Shown: positions 63,953 through 64,000 of the stretch, one piece after another | How positions within the stretch are numbered: position 1 is the first letter of the stretch | How the letters are laid out: the number at the start of each line of letters is the position of its first letter | The notes under the pieces: generated by a model | Databases searched by the model: none | What the model was told of the DNA's origin: nothing | Seen by the model: the letters and a program-made list of their open reading frames with translations, nothing else | Position numbers and translations under genes: made by a program | Assembly (NCBI RefSeq): GCF_014898055.3 | Contig: NW_023605194.1 | Span: forward strand, 59,807,361 to 59,871,360 | From: Talpa occidentalis | Taxonomy: Eukaryota; Chordata; Mammalia; Eulipotyphla; Talpidae | DNA length: 64,000 bases | Reading direction: 5' to 3'

Positions 63953-64000
63953 TTTTTTTTAAGATTTATTTATTTATTTATACAAGCACTGGGTACAGTC
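63953..64000 (-). mobile_element. tRNA-derived SINE, cut by the window end
   Basis: A T-run, then AAGATTTATTTATTTATTTA, then TACAAGCACTGGGTACAGTC, is the tail and last body bases of a type A SINE on the minus strand. The rest lies beyond the window. Confidence 0.92.

Overview
The window is mammalian nuclear DNA: AT-rich, intron-like, and full of interspersed retroelements, with one recognisable protein-coding exon. That exon (51994-52160, minus strand) encodes 55 whole codons that I recognise as cGMP-dependent protein kinase 1 (PRKG1). It starts exactly where the Ialpha and Ibeta isoforms converge, and it has consensus splice sites at both ends. No other exon was found. The simplest reading is that the rest of the window is PRKG1 intron: the intron upstream of this exon lies at 52161-64000 and the downstream intron at 1-51993. 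PRKG1 is known in mammals for very large introns.

The organism is probably a bat. At least 23 copies of a tRNA-derived SINE are scattered on both strands. They have a Pol III-type head, a body of about 150 bp, and a tail of TAAATAAATAAATCTT plus A. From memory this resembles Rhin-1 of horseshoe and leaf-nosed bats, but I could not check that. The copies fall into two types: A (head like GGTTGAGCGCTGGG, body ending ACCCAGTGCTTGTA) and B (head like GGGGTTAAGACACAG, body ending CCCCAGTTCTTGTATGCA). Most have target-site duplications of 10-21 bp.

Layout: 1-260 retroelement 3' end; 261-7188 mostly unassigned intron with microsatellites, one short SINE, MIR and L2; 7189-9526 a GC-rich cluster of one small LTR-flanked element and one solo LTR of the same family; 9527-21830 intron with SINEs, MIRs, a MER5-type element and two L1 fragments; 21831-25260 an old, nested L1 region interrupted by SINEs and a solo LTR; 25261-37200 intron with SINEs, a long GAA microsatellite and MIRs; 37206-38090 an L1 ORF2 fragment; 38091-51993 intron with SINEs, a hAT-type element and L1 pieces; 51994-52160 the PRKG1 exon; 52161-64000 upstream intron with SINEs, a twin-primed L1, MIRs and L2 ending in a SINE cut by the window edge.

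No new biological system is evident. The observations most worth following are a modular break in the SINE family (head-only and body-only copies split at the same junction) and a small LTR element family with 5-bp target duplications, an inverted repeat across its LTR/leader junction, and no recognisable gag or pol.
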